DNA from: Rhodospirillaceae bacterium
GTDB lineage: Bacteria > Pseudomonadota > Alphaproteobacteria > Rhodospirillales > JABJKH01
Assembly: GCA_018660465.1 (NCBI GenBank)
Contig: JABJKH010000084.1
Coordinates: 53,312 to 117,311, forward strand
Length of the DNA: 64,000 bases
Direction: 5' to 3'
The position numbers and the translations under genes are program-made. Positions 41,728-49,917 of the stretch are shown here, piece after piece (within the stretch, counting starts at the first letter, position 1; every line of letters begins with the position of its first letter). The notes beneath the pieces are model-generated. The model worked only from the letters and a program-made list of their open reading frames with translations. It searched no databases and was not told where the DNA came from.

Positions 41728-44680
41728 GGTCGACTCTGCACAAGAGGGATTTGAGATTTGTTTGCTCGGAAACTGGATCACGCTGAGTTCTATCGGTTAG
41801 AAAGTTCACCGACTTCCATGGATGAAATGGTTGGCGTTCGTCCCAACCGATGGGTAGGAAAACCGCGTGATCGCGAATGCCGTTGGTGATCCAAGCGACG
41901 GCTTCAACCGAGCCATGCGACGTCGCGACGCGAACTTTATCGCCGTCTTCGATGCCGCGTTCTTTGGCACGGTCTGGATGGATTTGGCAATACATATCCG
42001 GGCACATTTCCTGGGCCTGCCAGAAATAATGGGTCCAACTGTGGAAGTGGGCCGCGGATGCACGGCCCGTGACCAATTCCAGCTCGAACCCTTCGGCGCG
42101 AAGCTTCTGTCCCGGCGTATCATTGCCGGGCGACACCAGCCGCCCTGGTGACCCGGACGTCGGGGCCGGGTGGAAGGGATTGATGACACCTTCGCCGCCA
42201 TCGTCTTGCAATAGCTCGACATAAGGGAGATCAATCCGCTGTTCGCGTTCAGAATAAAAAATCGGCAAGGCGGAAAGCCCCATGGTTTGGAACTTTGCTT
42301 CCATCTCTTCGGTCCAGAATTCGAGCTTACCCGAGGGTGTTGGAAAACGATGGCCGTCGGGTTTACCCACCGCCGTGGTGCCTTCCTGGTACAAGGTATC
42401 AATCTCAGGCGCGTCTTCGGTGGCGACAGGGAACCGAACCCAGCGATACGGGTTTGAGTGTAGACGTTTCTGGGTGACGCCTTTCAGGTGCAAATTATCT
42501 TTGATGCAAACCTCATCCCAGAAAAGTGCTGAGTCTTTGTATTCCTCTTTCAGCACATCGTCGAAGCCCAAGCGCTTGCCAAGTTCGATCCAAATCCAGC
42601 CGTCCGGTTTTGCTTCGCCGGGGGGATCAATCAGGCGATCAATCCAGACGATGCGCCGGTCATCATTTGTGCGCCCGATCTCGCCTTTCTCAATGCCTGC
42701 TGCTGCCGGCAAAACATAATCCGCAAAGGCAGACGTCGCATTGGCAAATAATTCAATATGAACAATCAGGTCGAGAGCCTCGAAGGCCTCGCGGACCGTA
42801 TTCTGGCCTGGCCATTGGCCGAAGGGATTGTTGCACGCAATCATCGCCTTCATCGGGTAAGGCTTACCGATGCGCATGGCTTCGGTCCAACCGGACGGGC
42901 TTTTCCGAATTTTAGGTTTTTTGATTTTAGGGCGACGGTCAGCGGGGGCATCTGGCGCAATCGGCGGTCCGGCAGTCATGTTGAAATACGCACCGCCCGG
43001 CCGGCCCCAATTGCCGGTGATCGCGGCCACAAACATCAAGGCCCGGTTGGTTTGAGTTGAATTGGTATGCTGGTTGATACCGCGCGACCCGAACATGATG
43101 CAGCCATCCGCTGCTGCTATTTCTTCGGCTAGTCTGCGGATGTCATCAGCGGAGAGGCCCGTAACAGGAGCCGCCCAATCTGGCGAATAGCCTTTTTCAA
43201 AAATCAGATCGCGCCAGTTCTCCCAACCAACAACCCAGTCTTCGCAGAATTCTTTGTCTTGCAGCCCTTGGTCCAGAATGTGGTAAGCCAACGCCAACGC
43301 CAACGCCATGTCAGTTCCGGGGCGCACGCCCAACCACCGGTCCGCCTTAGCCGCTGTTGGCGTCAAGCGTGGGTCAATCACCACCATTTTTGCGCCATGC
43401 TTGATGCGCCAATCATTGATCATGCCGAAATAGACGGGTCGGGTTTCGGCCTGGTTATCGCCGAAATAAACATACAGTTCGGCCGAACCCATATCGTTTT
43501 CGGTATAACTATTGCCAGAGCCAATGGCTCCTTGGGTCAACTGATAGGCGACTGATTTTCCGGCGGCACAGAATGGGTCGGTGCCTTCCAGGTTGGGCGT
43601 GCCGAATAGCTGGGCAAACAAGCGCACATATGCTGCTCTGGTGATGATGCCGGTGCGGGTACCCGCAAACAAGCCGAGGGCCTCAGCCCCGAATTCATCG
43701 CGAACGGCTTTCAGCTTGTCGGCAATTTCGTCGAGCGCTTGATCCCAGAAGATGGGTTCGAACTTTCCTTCGCCGCGCGCACCGACACGCTTCAAAGGTC
43801 GTTCCAGGCGTTTATCGCTGTTATAAAGCTGCAAGGTCATTTGCGATTTCGCACAGACCTTCCCCTTCAACAACGGGTCATCTTCGTTGCCCGTAATGCG
43901 GACCAGCTTGTCGCCTTTGAAATGAAACTTGGTGCTGCAGCAATTGAAGCAGATGTTACAGCCGCCGGGCTCCACCCGATCTGGTTCCCGGTCGGGCCGT
44001 GCCTCGCGGTAGGGAAAGCTGGGAGATTTTTTCTGGAAGACACCTTGCGCAACAGGTGAGTCCATAAACTTAGGCCGCCGGACTTGTTCTTTATCAATCG
44101 GGCGCAGGCCATCGATGCGGTTATCTCGGGGCAGCGCATCCAGATAAACCGTCGCGGGATTTAGCAGAAAATGGTCTTGGTCCCGCACCGTGCGATTTTC
44201 TTCTTTAGCCTGGGCCAGGTGATCGTTACGATCTCCAAACGAAATAGCATAACCCGGGCAAACGCTGGAACACGCCGGGATAAGGTCCTTTTGTCTTCGG
44301 TCATGACAAAGGTCACATTTAACCGAATGATGATCTTCCGCGTCATACCCCATGGCCCCATAGGGGCAGGCAATGACACATTCGCCGCAGCCGGTGCAAC
44401 GGTTCTCCATCACCCGAACGACGCCAGTTTCCGGGTCTTTTTCAATCGCCTTTGGATTGACTGGGCAGGCGCGAAGACAGGCAGGTCGGTCGCAGTGCTG
44501 ACACGTTACGGTTAGGAAATCAAAAGCGCCGCCGTCCGGGTCGCCCAGCCACGCGACTTTATTTCGAAATTCACCCGGTCCCAGGCCATGTTCTGCCTTG
44601 CACGCCGCCTCACAGCTTTTGCAGCCAATGCAGCGTTCCAGGTCAATCATCAGGGCCAAGCGATTTGAAATATTGTTCAT
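41720..44680 (-). CDS. Molybdopterin oxidoreductase with fused N-terminal 4Fe-4S ferredoxin domain
   Basis: Start at the ATG at 44680 (986 residues); an ATG at 44692 is an alternative. Residues 1 to about 200 form a DmsB/PsrB-like electron-transfer domain with cysteine clusters C17-x2-C20-x2-C23-x3-C27, CQHCDRPACLRACP, CTGCGECVIACP, CDLCHDRRQ and SVCPGYA. The catalytic part then has its own cluster (GGCNICFNCCSTK), followed by a molybdopterin-dinucleotide core with NQAETRP, a candidate Cys ligand to molybdenum (DPFCAAGKSV), and a C-terminal MoCo-binding domain. A/B subunit fusions of this type are uncommon. No Tat motif is visible at the start. It probably reduces or oxidises an unidentified small substrate. 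Confidence 0.87.
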   Translation of the reverse strand: MNNISNRLALMIDLERCIGCKSCEAACKAEHGLGPGEFRNKVAWLGDPDGGAFDFLTVTCQHCDRPACLRACPVNPKAIEKDPETGVVRVMENRCTGCGECVIACPYGAMGYDAEDHHSVKCDLCHDRRQKDLIPACSSVCPGYAISFGDRNDHLAQAKEENRTVRDQDHFLLNPATVYLDALPRDNRIDGLRPIDKEQVRRPKFMDSPVAQGVFQKKSPSFPYREARPDREPDRVEPGGCNICFNCCSTKFHFKGDKLVRITGNEDDPLLKGKVCAKSQMTLQLYNSDKRLERPLKRVGARGEGKFEPIFWDQALDEIADKLKAVRDEFGAEALGLFAGTRTGIITRAAYVRLFAQLFGTPNLEGTDPFCAAGKSVAYQLTQGAIGSGNSYTENDMGSAELYVYFGDNQAETRPVYFGMINDWRIKHGAKMVVIDPRLTPTAAKADRWLGVRPGTDMALALALAYHILDQGLQDKEFCEDWVVGWENWRDLIFEKGYSPDWAAPVTGLSADDIRRLAEEIAAADGCIMFGSRGINQHTNSTQTNRALMFVAAITGNWGRPGGAYFNMTAGPPIAPDAPADRRPKIKKPKIRKSPSGWTEAMRIGKPYPMKAMIACNNPFGQWPGQNTVREAFEALDLIVHIELFANATSAFADYVLPAAAGIEKGEIGRTNDDRRIVWIDRLIDPPGEAKPDGWIWIELGKRLGFDDVLKEEYKDSALFWDEVCIKDNLHLKGVTQKRLHSNPYRWVRFPVATEDAPEIDTLYQEGTTAVGKPDGHRFPTPSGKLEFWTEEMEAKFQTMGLSALPIFYSEREQRIDLPYVELLQDDGGEGVINPFHPAPTSGSPGRLVSPGNDTPGQKLRAEGFELELVTGRASAAHFHSWTHYFWQAQEMCPDMYCQIHPDRAKERGIEDGDKVRVATSHGSVEAVAWITNGIRDHAVFLPIGWDERQPFHPWKSVNFLTDRTQRDPVSEQTNLKSLLCRVDRA

Positions 44681-44685
44681 CGTGC

Positions 44686-45501
44686 TCACCATGCCGCCAA
44701 ATGCCACCAAGTGATGTCGCCATAGTCGGCAACATACCCAGCGAAGAATGTTACGGTAATGATATGAATGATAACACCCAATACGAACAAAGCCGCAAGT
44801 GCACGATGCACCATCCACCAATAGCCTTGCATTACGGACACAGCTTCACGAGTTCCCATAAGCGCATTTTCTTCCGCCACCAGCTTGGCATAACGCCAAG
44901 ACGATATGGGTTTCGAACGCCAATGGCCCGGACGCAGAGAAAAAGTTCCCTCGTTCGCACTGGGATCAAGTGCGCTTAGAAGAGTTTGTTTTTGGTCGAT
45001 CAGGGCCTGCAATCGGGTTTTATCCAGCTTCGGACCATCGGCCGAAAAGTTTTTGTGCTTTTGGGAAAACGTCGCTGATATCTGGCGCGACAAGCGTACC
45101 CGCGCCCAAATTCCCAACGCCATCAATCCCAAGATCGCCAGATACAAAAGCGCCGGTGGACGGGTCAGATTCCCCGTCCCATGCACCGCAACCAACACTG
45201 CCCCCGCACAGGCGCAAATTACGTGAGCGATGTAGTAAGTAGGGGCGCGGTCCCCGCCACCGCCGCGCTTAACTGCGACAAAGAGCACAGAAACCAATAG
45301 CAACAGCGCGCCCGCAACGCCCGTTAAGTACAATTCAGGACTTCCGGCTTTCCGCCAAGCCTCCGGCAAACCGGGAAACAGCGCGACATAATACACCGCC
45401 ACCGCCACCAAAACGGCGATGCCGAGTGCTTTTAGCGGCGCGTTTCCAAGAACCGGTCGATTCTTAAAAGCCGTCTGTTCGTCGGGGAGTGATCCATCCA
45501 T
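44686..45501 (-). CDS. Cytochrome-b-like membrane subunit of the molybdoenzyme
   Basis: The 271-residue protein has about six membrane helices. The histidines AHVICACAGAVLVAVHGTGN (residues about 93-112) and WMVHRALAALFVLGVIIHI (about 228-246) fall in pairs as expected for heme b ligation. An internal charged loop (FSQKHKNFSADGPKLDKTR) sits between helices 4 and 5. It should carry electrons between the quinone pool and the Fe-S/Mo protein. It is upstream of the Mo gene by 5 bases (44680 start) or overlapping by 7 (44692 start). It stands first in this minus-strand operon. Confidence 0.75.
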   Translation of the reverse strand: MDGSLPDEQTAFKNRPVLGNAPLKALGIAVLVAVAVYYVALFPGLPEAWRKAGSPELYLTGVAGALLLLVSVLFVAVKRGGGGDRAPTYYIAHVICACAGAVLVAVHGTGNLTRPPALLYLAILGLMALGIWARVRLSRQISATFSQKHKNFSADGPKLDKTRLQALIDQKQTLLSALDPSANEGTFSLRPGHWRSKPISSWRYAKLVAEENALMGTREAVSVMQGYWWMVHRALAALFVLGVIIHIITVTFFAGYVADYGDITWWHLAAW

Positions 45502-45620
45502 TGCGGTGAAAATGTATCCTCTTTCGGGACCCTAGGAAAAGGCTTTCCGCTTAAAAAATTATTGCTTTTTGGGAGCCACGTTTAATAGTCGCGGAGTTAT
45601 TTAAAAAATTAGGAACGAAC

Positions 45621-47231
45621 ATGCCAAGTACGGTCGAGACACTCGTCGAGTCATTTCAAGAAGCTGGCACGCCTTTTATGGTAGGCCACCCTGGCGGAGA
45701 ATCAGTTGAACTGTTGGACGCGGCGCGGCGCGCCGATATGCGGTTTATCCTGATGAAACAGGAATCCGCTGCCGCCATGATGGCTGCAACTTGGGGTGAA
45801 ATCACTGGCTCGCCGGGTGTTTGTCTTTCAACCTGCGGACCTGGGACTGCAAACATGACAAACGGCATTGCGCACGCCTGGATGGATCGCAGTCCGCTGA
45901 TCGCTGTGACGGGGCAATATGCGTCACACGTTTATGAGACCGGGCTCCGGCAACGTATGGATCAAAAGGCCCTGTTCGCGCCGATCACCAAATATAGCAT
46001 GTCGATCAACAGTAAAACCGTGAGCCATCAAATTCGCCGCGCGATGCGGATCGCGACATCCCACGCGCCCGGCCCCATTCATTGTGATTTGCCAGAAGAT
46101 CAATCCCTACTGGACGCGGGTGAAATGGTCGCCGATGCACCGCTGATGCCAAATGTTCTTTCGCTTGTGCCTGATGAAGAAGGTCTTACCGACGCGCTGC
46201 AAATGCTCAAAGACGCCAAACAGCCCATTCTGATTGTCGGGATGGGTGTCCTTTGGTGTGACGCGGCAGAGGAGTTGGTGGCGTTCGCGGAGCATCTAGG
46301 CGCTCCCGTTTTAACGACAACAAAATGCAAAGGCGCTATTCCTGAAGACCATCCGCTCCGCGCGGGTTGCATCATCGGCGGCTTGATCGAACGAAAGCTG
46401 ATCAACTCATCGGACTTGATTGTAACCCTCGGCCTCGATGGCATCGAACTTCAGCCCAAGCCGTGGCCTTACACGCTGCCGGTTCTGTCCTTGGCCAGCG
46501 TCCCGAATTTGGATGCCGTCATTCCGTCCACGATGGAAGTCATTGGTGATTTAAAAGTTCTGTTATCGAGCTTGACTGAATTTGTTTCTGAAGGGTCCGG
46601 TTGGGGCGAAGCCGCCGCCGATAACTTTCGCACTCAAGTCTCGGCGGCCCTGGATGTCCCAACCAAAGGACTGTCGCCGCAGAGCGCGCTGGAAGTGGTC
46701 AATGCGGTCATGCCACGAAATACGGTTGCAACGTGTGATGCCGGGGCCAGCCGATTGTTGGTGGTTCAGAAGTGGGAATCGTACGGCGCGAAAGACTTCC
46801 TCACTTCGAACGGATTGGCCACCATGGGCTACGCCATTCCAGGCGCGCTCGCGGCACGCATGGCGCATCCGGATCGACCGGTTATAGCATTCACCGGAGA
46901 CGGCGGGTTTTTTATGGCAGTGGCCGAACTGCAAACCGCAACGCGAGAAAATCTGCCGATCATTGTCCTGGTGTTCGATGATTCCGAAATTGCACTGATC
47001 AGAGTGAAGCAGGAAGTGAAGGGCGTGACACCCTACGGTATCGGATTAGGCGGCGTCGACTGGGTAAAAATAGCCGAAGGATTTGGCGCTGACGGCGCGG
47101 TTGTTGATACAGATCATGCTTTGGGTGACGCCCTCAAAGCCGCCTTAAAATCAGGCCGCACGACCGTCATCGCAGCACGCATTGATTCGTCGTGCTACGT
47201 TGATCAATTCAACGCCTTACGGGAAGTCTAA
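45621..47231 (+). CDS. Thiamine pyrophosphate-dependent enzyme (acetolactate synthase-like fold)
   Basis: The 536-residue protein has the three domains of the AHAS/BFD superfamily. The catalytic glutamate is E48 in MKQESAAAMMAATWGEITG, the middle domain has ILIVGMGVLW, and the TPP-binding motif is FTGDGGFFMAVAELQTA followed by LVFDDSEIALI. The GDG motif's partner asparagines are replaced by D-D, an unusual choice for a magnesium site. It could be a decarboxylase, a C-C ligase or a sulfoacetaldehyde-type lyase; the substrate is unknown. It converges on the TauD dioxygenase. Confidence 0.85.
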   Translation: MPSTVETLVESFQEAGTPFMVGHPGGESVELLDAARRADMRFILMKQESAAAMMAATWGEITGSPGVCLSTCGPGTANMTNGIAHAWMDRSPLIAVTGQYASHVYETGLRQRMDQKALFAPITKYSMSINSKTVSHQIRRAMRIATSHAPGPIHCDLPEDQSLLDAGEMVADAPLMPNVLSLVPDEEGLTDALQMLKDAKQPILIVGMGVLWCDAAEELVAFAEHLGAPVLTTTKCKGAIPEDHPLRAGCIIGGLIERKLINSSDLIVTLGLDGIELQPKPWPYTLPVLSLASVPNLDAVIPSTMEVIGDLKVLLSSLTEFVSEGSGWGEAAADNFRTQVSAALDVPTKGLSPQSALEVVNAVMPRNTVATCDAGASRLLVVQKWESYGAKDFLTSNGLATMGYAIPGALAARMAHPDRPVIAFTGDGGFFMAVAELQTATRENLPIIVLVFDDSEIALIRVKQEVKGVTPYGIGLGGVDWVKIAEGFGADGAVVDTDHALGDALKAALKSGRTTVIAARIDSSCYVDQFNALREV

Positions 47232-47234
47232 AAA

Positions 47235-48086
47235 TTAATTTGCCAGAACCGGCGCTTCACCCTGCAGCATAACCCGGTGCAGATAGCGCCGTTCCGACGG
47301 ATCGATGCCGGCAGATCCTTGGTGCAAGGTGCTGCGGTTATCCCATACCAAGACATCACCCTTCTGCCACTTGTGGCTGTATTGAAATCGGGGTTGGATG
47401 CAATGGTCCAATAGTTCCTTAAGAAGATCAGTTGTTTCCTTTTCAGAGAGTCCTTCGACTTCTTCCATACGCATATCATTGAGATAGAGCGCCTTGCGAC
47501 CCGTGTCCGGGTTTAACCGAACCAGCGGCTGCCAAACGCCTGGACTGCTATCTTCCTGTTCCTTGGTGCGAACGCCCATCTTACGGGGTGCGCGACTGGC
47601 TTGATAGACGTGCAGCACGCGGCGACCATTTATGAAATCTTTCATATCTTCCGAAAGCGCATCATAGGCCGCATACATATTTATAAATTGGGTGTCGCCG
47701 CCTTTGCTGGGAATATCAATCCCATACAGCATCGTCGCTTTCGGTGGTTCCGCAATATTGGAATGATCGGTGTGCCACGTCAGTCCGCGACGTTGGGGCA
47801 CAATGCCGCCAACGCGCTTGTCATGGGCGTCGCTGGTGAGGGCCTCGACTTCCTTTTGACCGGGCAACAGATAGTTCGTCAGGATCGGAGCAACGGGAGT
47901 CCCTAAGTAACCGGCCCCCTTCAAAAATGCGTCGGGAGAGTCAAAGTTTTGCCCACGAAAGCAGGCGACTAAATTGTCCACAAAGGTTTTGTTGATGGCT
48001 GATTTGGTTTCGTCATCGAGAGTCTGGGTCAGATCAATTCCTGTGACCTCAGCACCCATCGTTTCGTTCAGTTGATTTACTTCCAT
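47235..48086 (-). CDS. TauD/TfdA-family Fe(II)/2-oxoglutarate dioxygenase
   Basis: The 283-residue protein carries the iron triad of this family: H-x-D in LTWHTDHSNIAE (about residues 104-115) and the distal His in VLVWDNRSTLHQGSAG, with the 2-oxoglutarate arginine in DPSERRYLHRVML. It hydroxylates a sulfonate, phenoxyacetate or similar substrate, releasing CO2 and succinate. Cytoplasmic. The stop faces the TPP enzyme's stop, 3 bases apart, and the gene is divergent from the TTT transporter SBP gene at 48322, which may be linked to it. Confidence 0.9.
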   Translation of the reverse strand: MEVNQLNETMGAEVTGIDLTQTLDDETKSAINKTFVDNLVACFRGQNFDSPDAFLKGAGYLGTPVAPILTNYLLPGQKEVEALTSDAHDKRVGGIVPQRRGLTWHTDHSNIAEPPKATMLYGIDIPSKGGDTQFINMYAAYDALSEDMKDFINGRRVLHVYQASRAPRKMGVRTKEQEDSSPGVWQPLVRLNPDTGRKALYLNDMRMEEVEGLSEKETTDLLKELLDHCIQPRFQYSHKWQKGDVLVWDNRSTLHQGSAGIDPSERRYLHRVMLQGEAPVLAN

Positions 48087-48253
48087 GACGCACTTTCAAT
48101 TTTAAAAATGGTTCCCAACAGTGTGGCGGACCAGAATTAATCGTCAAGGGATTTGGCGCCAGAATGGTATGGAAATAGAACACTAGCACGCACTAATAGA
48201 TTCGGGTATGGTCACTTCGAACATAAGGGAGGGGAGAAGAATTTATAAAAAAT

Positions 48254-48281
48254 TCACTCTCCAGTGAGCGTCTCACTTTTT
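48254..48281 (+). promoter_or_regulatory. Possible alternate-hairpin attenuator in the tctC leader
   Basis: About 45 bases before the tctC ATG, AGTGAG (48263-48268) pairs with CTCACT (48272-48277) across the loop CGT and is followed by TTTT, a small terminator-like fold. AGTGA can instead pair with the upstream TCACT (48254-48258). The two folds exclude each other, as in an attenuator. The stems are only 5-6 pairs, so this is a weak call. Confidence 0.3.
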
Positions 48282-48321
48282 CCCTTAAAATTTTAATTGT
48301 TTTCTTAGTCGGGAGGACTGA

Positions 48322-49311
48322 ATGAAGAACAAATTAGTATACGGCCTTACGGTCGGCATTGGTGTTATCGCGGCGGTCGCGGCTTTCACCCCAAAAGCAG
48401 CAGAAGCGGCTGGCACAGCACCAAAATGTAGTACGGCCAAGCTGATCGTGCCTTGGAAGGCCGGCGGCGGCACCCAGGTGATCTTCGCGATCTTTGAAAA
48501 AGTCGTTAAGTCGATGAACATCCCTTCCAAGATCAAACTGGTGATGATCCCAGGTCAAGGCGGCAACAAAGGCGCCAAAGAAGCAGCCAAGTCCAAGCCA
48601 AATGGTTGCACGCTTTTCGCCATCCACCAGAGCGCCGTTACCAGCTATCTCAAGGGCCGTATTCCTTATCACTACAACAACTTCGAAACCATTGCGTTGT
48701 TGACCTCGACGCCAGATATCGTTGGCGCCTCGAAAAGTGTTCCTTGGAAAAACTTCAACGAGTTTAAGAAAGCCACACTGGCAGCTCCCGGCACCGTCAA
48801 GGTTGGCGCAACCTTCGGGTCTACCAGTCAGTTCTATTGGTTGGTCCTGGAAGACTTGACCGGTATGAAGTTCAAGTTCGTTCCTTATGACGGCACCCGC
48901 GAGCGGATGACGGCCATCCTTTCTGGCGCCATTGATATGGGCGGACTTAATGTTGCATCGGGACGGAAGTATCTCGAAAAGGGCGATCTTAAGGGTTTCG
49001 CTATTGCGTCAGCGAAGCGCTCCAAGCACTTGCCGAACATGCCAACTCTGAAAGAACTTGGCGTTGATATGATTTATGCTCTGCAACGCGGCATTGTCGC
49101 GCCAAAGGGAACACCAAAGCCTATCATCGAGTATTGGGCTAGCGTGTTTAAAAAGGCTGCTGCCGATCCTAGCTTCTTGAAGCAGATGGACGCGAAGGGA
49201 ACCGGTGTTGAATACGTCGGGCCTGATGGCTACCGCAAGTGGGCAAACAAGATGTATAAAGACCACGAAAAGCTTGCCATCAAAATTGGCATGTGGAAGC
49301 CAAAGAAATAA
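48322..49311 (+). CDS. tctC: TTT-family periplasmic substrate-binding protein (first system)
   Basis: The 329-residue protein has a signal peptide (YGLTVGIGVIAAVAAFT ... AAEAAG) and the TctC/Bug fold: WKAGGGTQVIFAIFEKVV near residue 42, VMIPGQGGNKGAKEAAKSKPN, a central hinge (VPYDGTRERMTAILSGAID), and APKGTPKPIIEYWASVF. It captures a carboxylate in the periplasm for the TctAB permease. Start has GGGAGGACTG upstream. A terminator-like hairpin follows at 49339, as expected where binding protein is made in excess over membrane subunits. The ligand is unknown. Confidence 0.9.
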   Translation: MKNKLVYGLTVGIGVIAAVAAFTPKAAEAAGTAPKCSTAKLIVPWKAGGGTQVIFAIFEKVVKSMNIPSKIKLVMIPGQGGNKGAKEAAKSKPNGCTLFAIHQSAVTSYLKGRIPYHYNNFETIALLTSTPDIVGASKSVPWKNFNEFKKATLAAPGTVKVGATFGSTSQFYWLVLEDLTGMKFKFVPYDGTRERMTAILSGAIDMGGLNVASGRKYLEKGDLKGFAIASAKRSKHLPNMPTLKELGVDMIYALQRGIVAPKGTPKPIIEYWASVFKKAAADPSFLKQMDAKGTGVEYVGPDGYRKWANKMYKDHEKLAIKIGMWKPKK

Positions 49312-49338
49312 GGACAAAAGACGAAGTTAGTTTGAATT

Positions 49339-49378
49339 CGGCCCGGGCCATTAAGCAAGGCCTGGGCCGTTTTCGATT
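49339..49378 (+). terminator. Terminator/attenuator between tctC and tctB
   Basis: An 11-base-pair GC-rich stem (49339-49349 with 49359-49369, one G-U) encloses the loop ATTAAGCAA and is followed by TTTTCGATTTTT. This is a strong intrinsic-terminator pattern on the plus strand. It would let the abundant binding protein be made from a short transcript, with some read-through to the permease genes. Confidence 0.82.
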
Positions 49379-49407
49379 TTTCCATTTTTTGTTCCAGGGG
49401 AGATTTC

Positions 49408-49908
49408 ATGCAGCGTCTTAATCGTGACGCCGTCATCGCCATCGGATTACTGATATTTTGCGGCGTTTTTTTCTGGTCTAGTTTTGAAATTAAAGTAACT
49501 AATTATGGCGTCTTAGAGCCATCGACATGGCCGCGGGTGATTATCGGCGTCATGTCATTCCTGTCTTTGATTTATCTGATTCAATCCCTTCAGGGAAATC
49601 CAGCAGTCGCGACAGCAAAAAAGTCCGACCGCGACCCCGGATTTAAGAGTTGGCTTGTTTATTGGCGCAACCCGCTTTGGTGTTTTGGATTATTTTTTGT
49701 ATATCTAGCTCTCCTTCCAATTCTCGGCATGCTTATTGACGGGATACTTTTTGTCTTTGTCCTGATGGGTGTCCTGGGCGGCTGGGACGGTCGGAAGCCT
49801 TTAGTTCACCTAGGCATTTCCATACTCGCCATCGGTTCCATGTGGAGCCTGTTCACCTTTGCCCTCGAAGTGATTTTGCCCCCCGGCATTTTCATGGACC
49901 CATTTTAG
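49408..49908 (+). CDS. tctB: TTT-family small membrane subunit (first system)
   Basis: The 166-residue protein has four membrane helices (about residues 8-25, 39-56, 88-124, 133-155), the usual TctB layout, with YGVLEPSTWPRVIIGVMSF between helices. It has no motif of its own; its identity follows from size, helix pattern and its position between tctC and tctA. It is 9 bases before tctA. Start has AGGGGAGATTTC as ribosome site. Confidence 0.85.
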   Translation: MQRLNRDAVIAIGLLIFCGVFFWSSFEIKVTNYGVLEPSTWPRVIIGVMSFLSLIYLIQSLQGNPAVATAKKSDRDPGFKSWLVYWRNPLWCFGLFFVYLALLPILGMLIDGILFVFVLMGVLGGWDGRKPLVHLGISILAIGSMWSLFTFALEVILPPGIFMDPF

Positions 49909-49917
49909 GAAGCTGGC

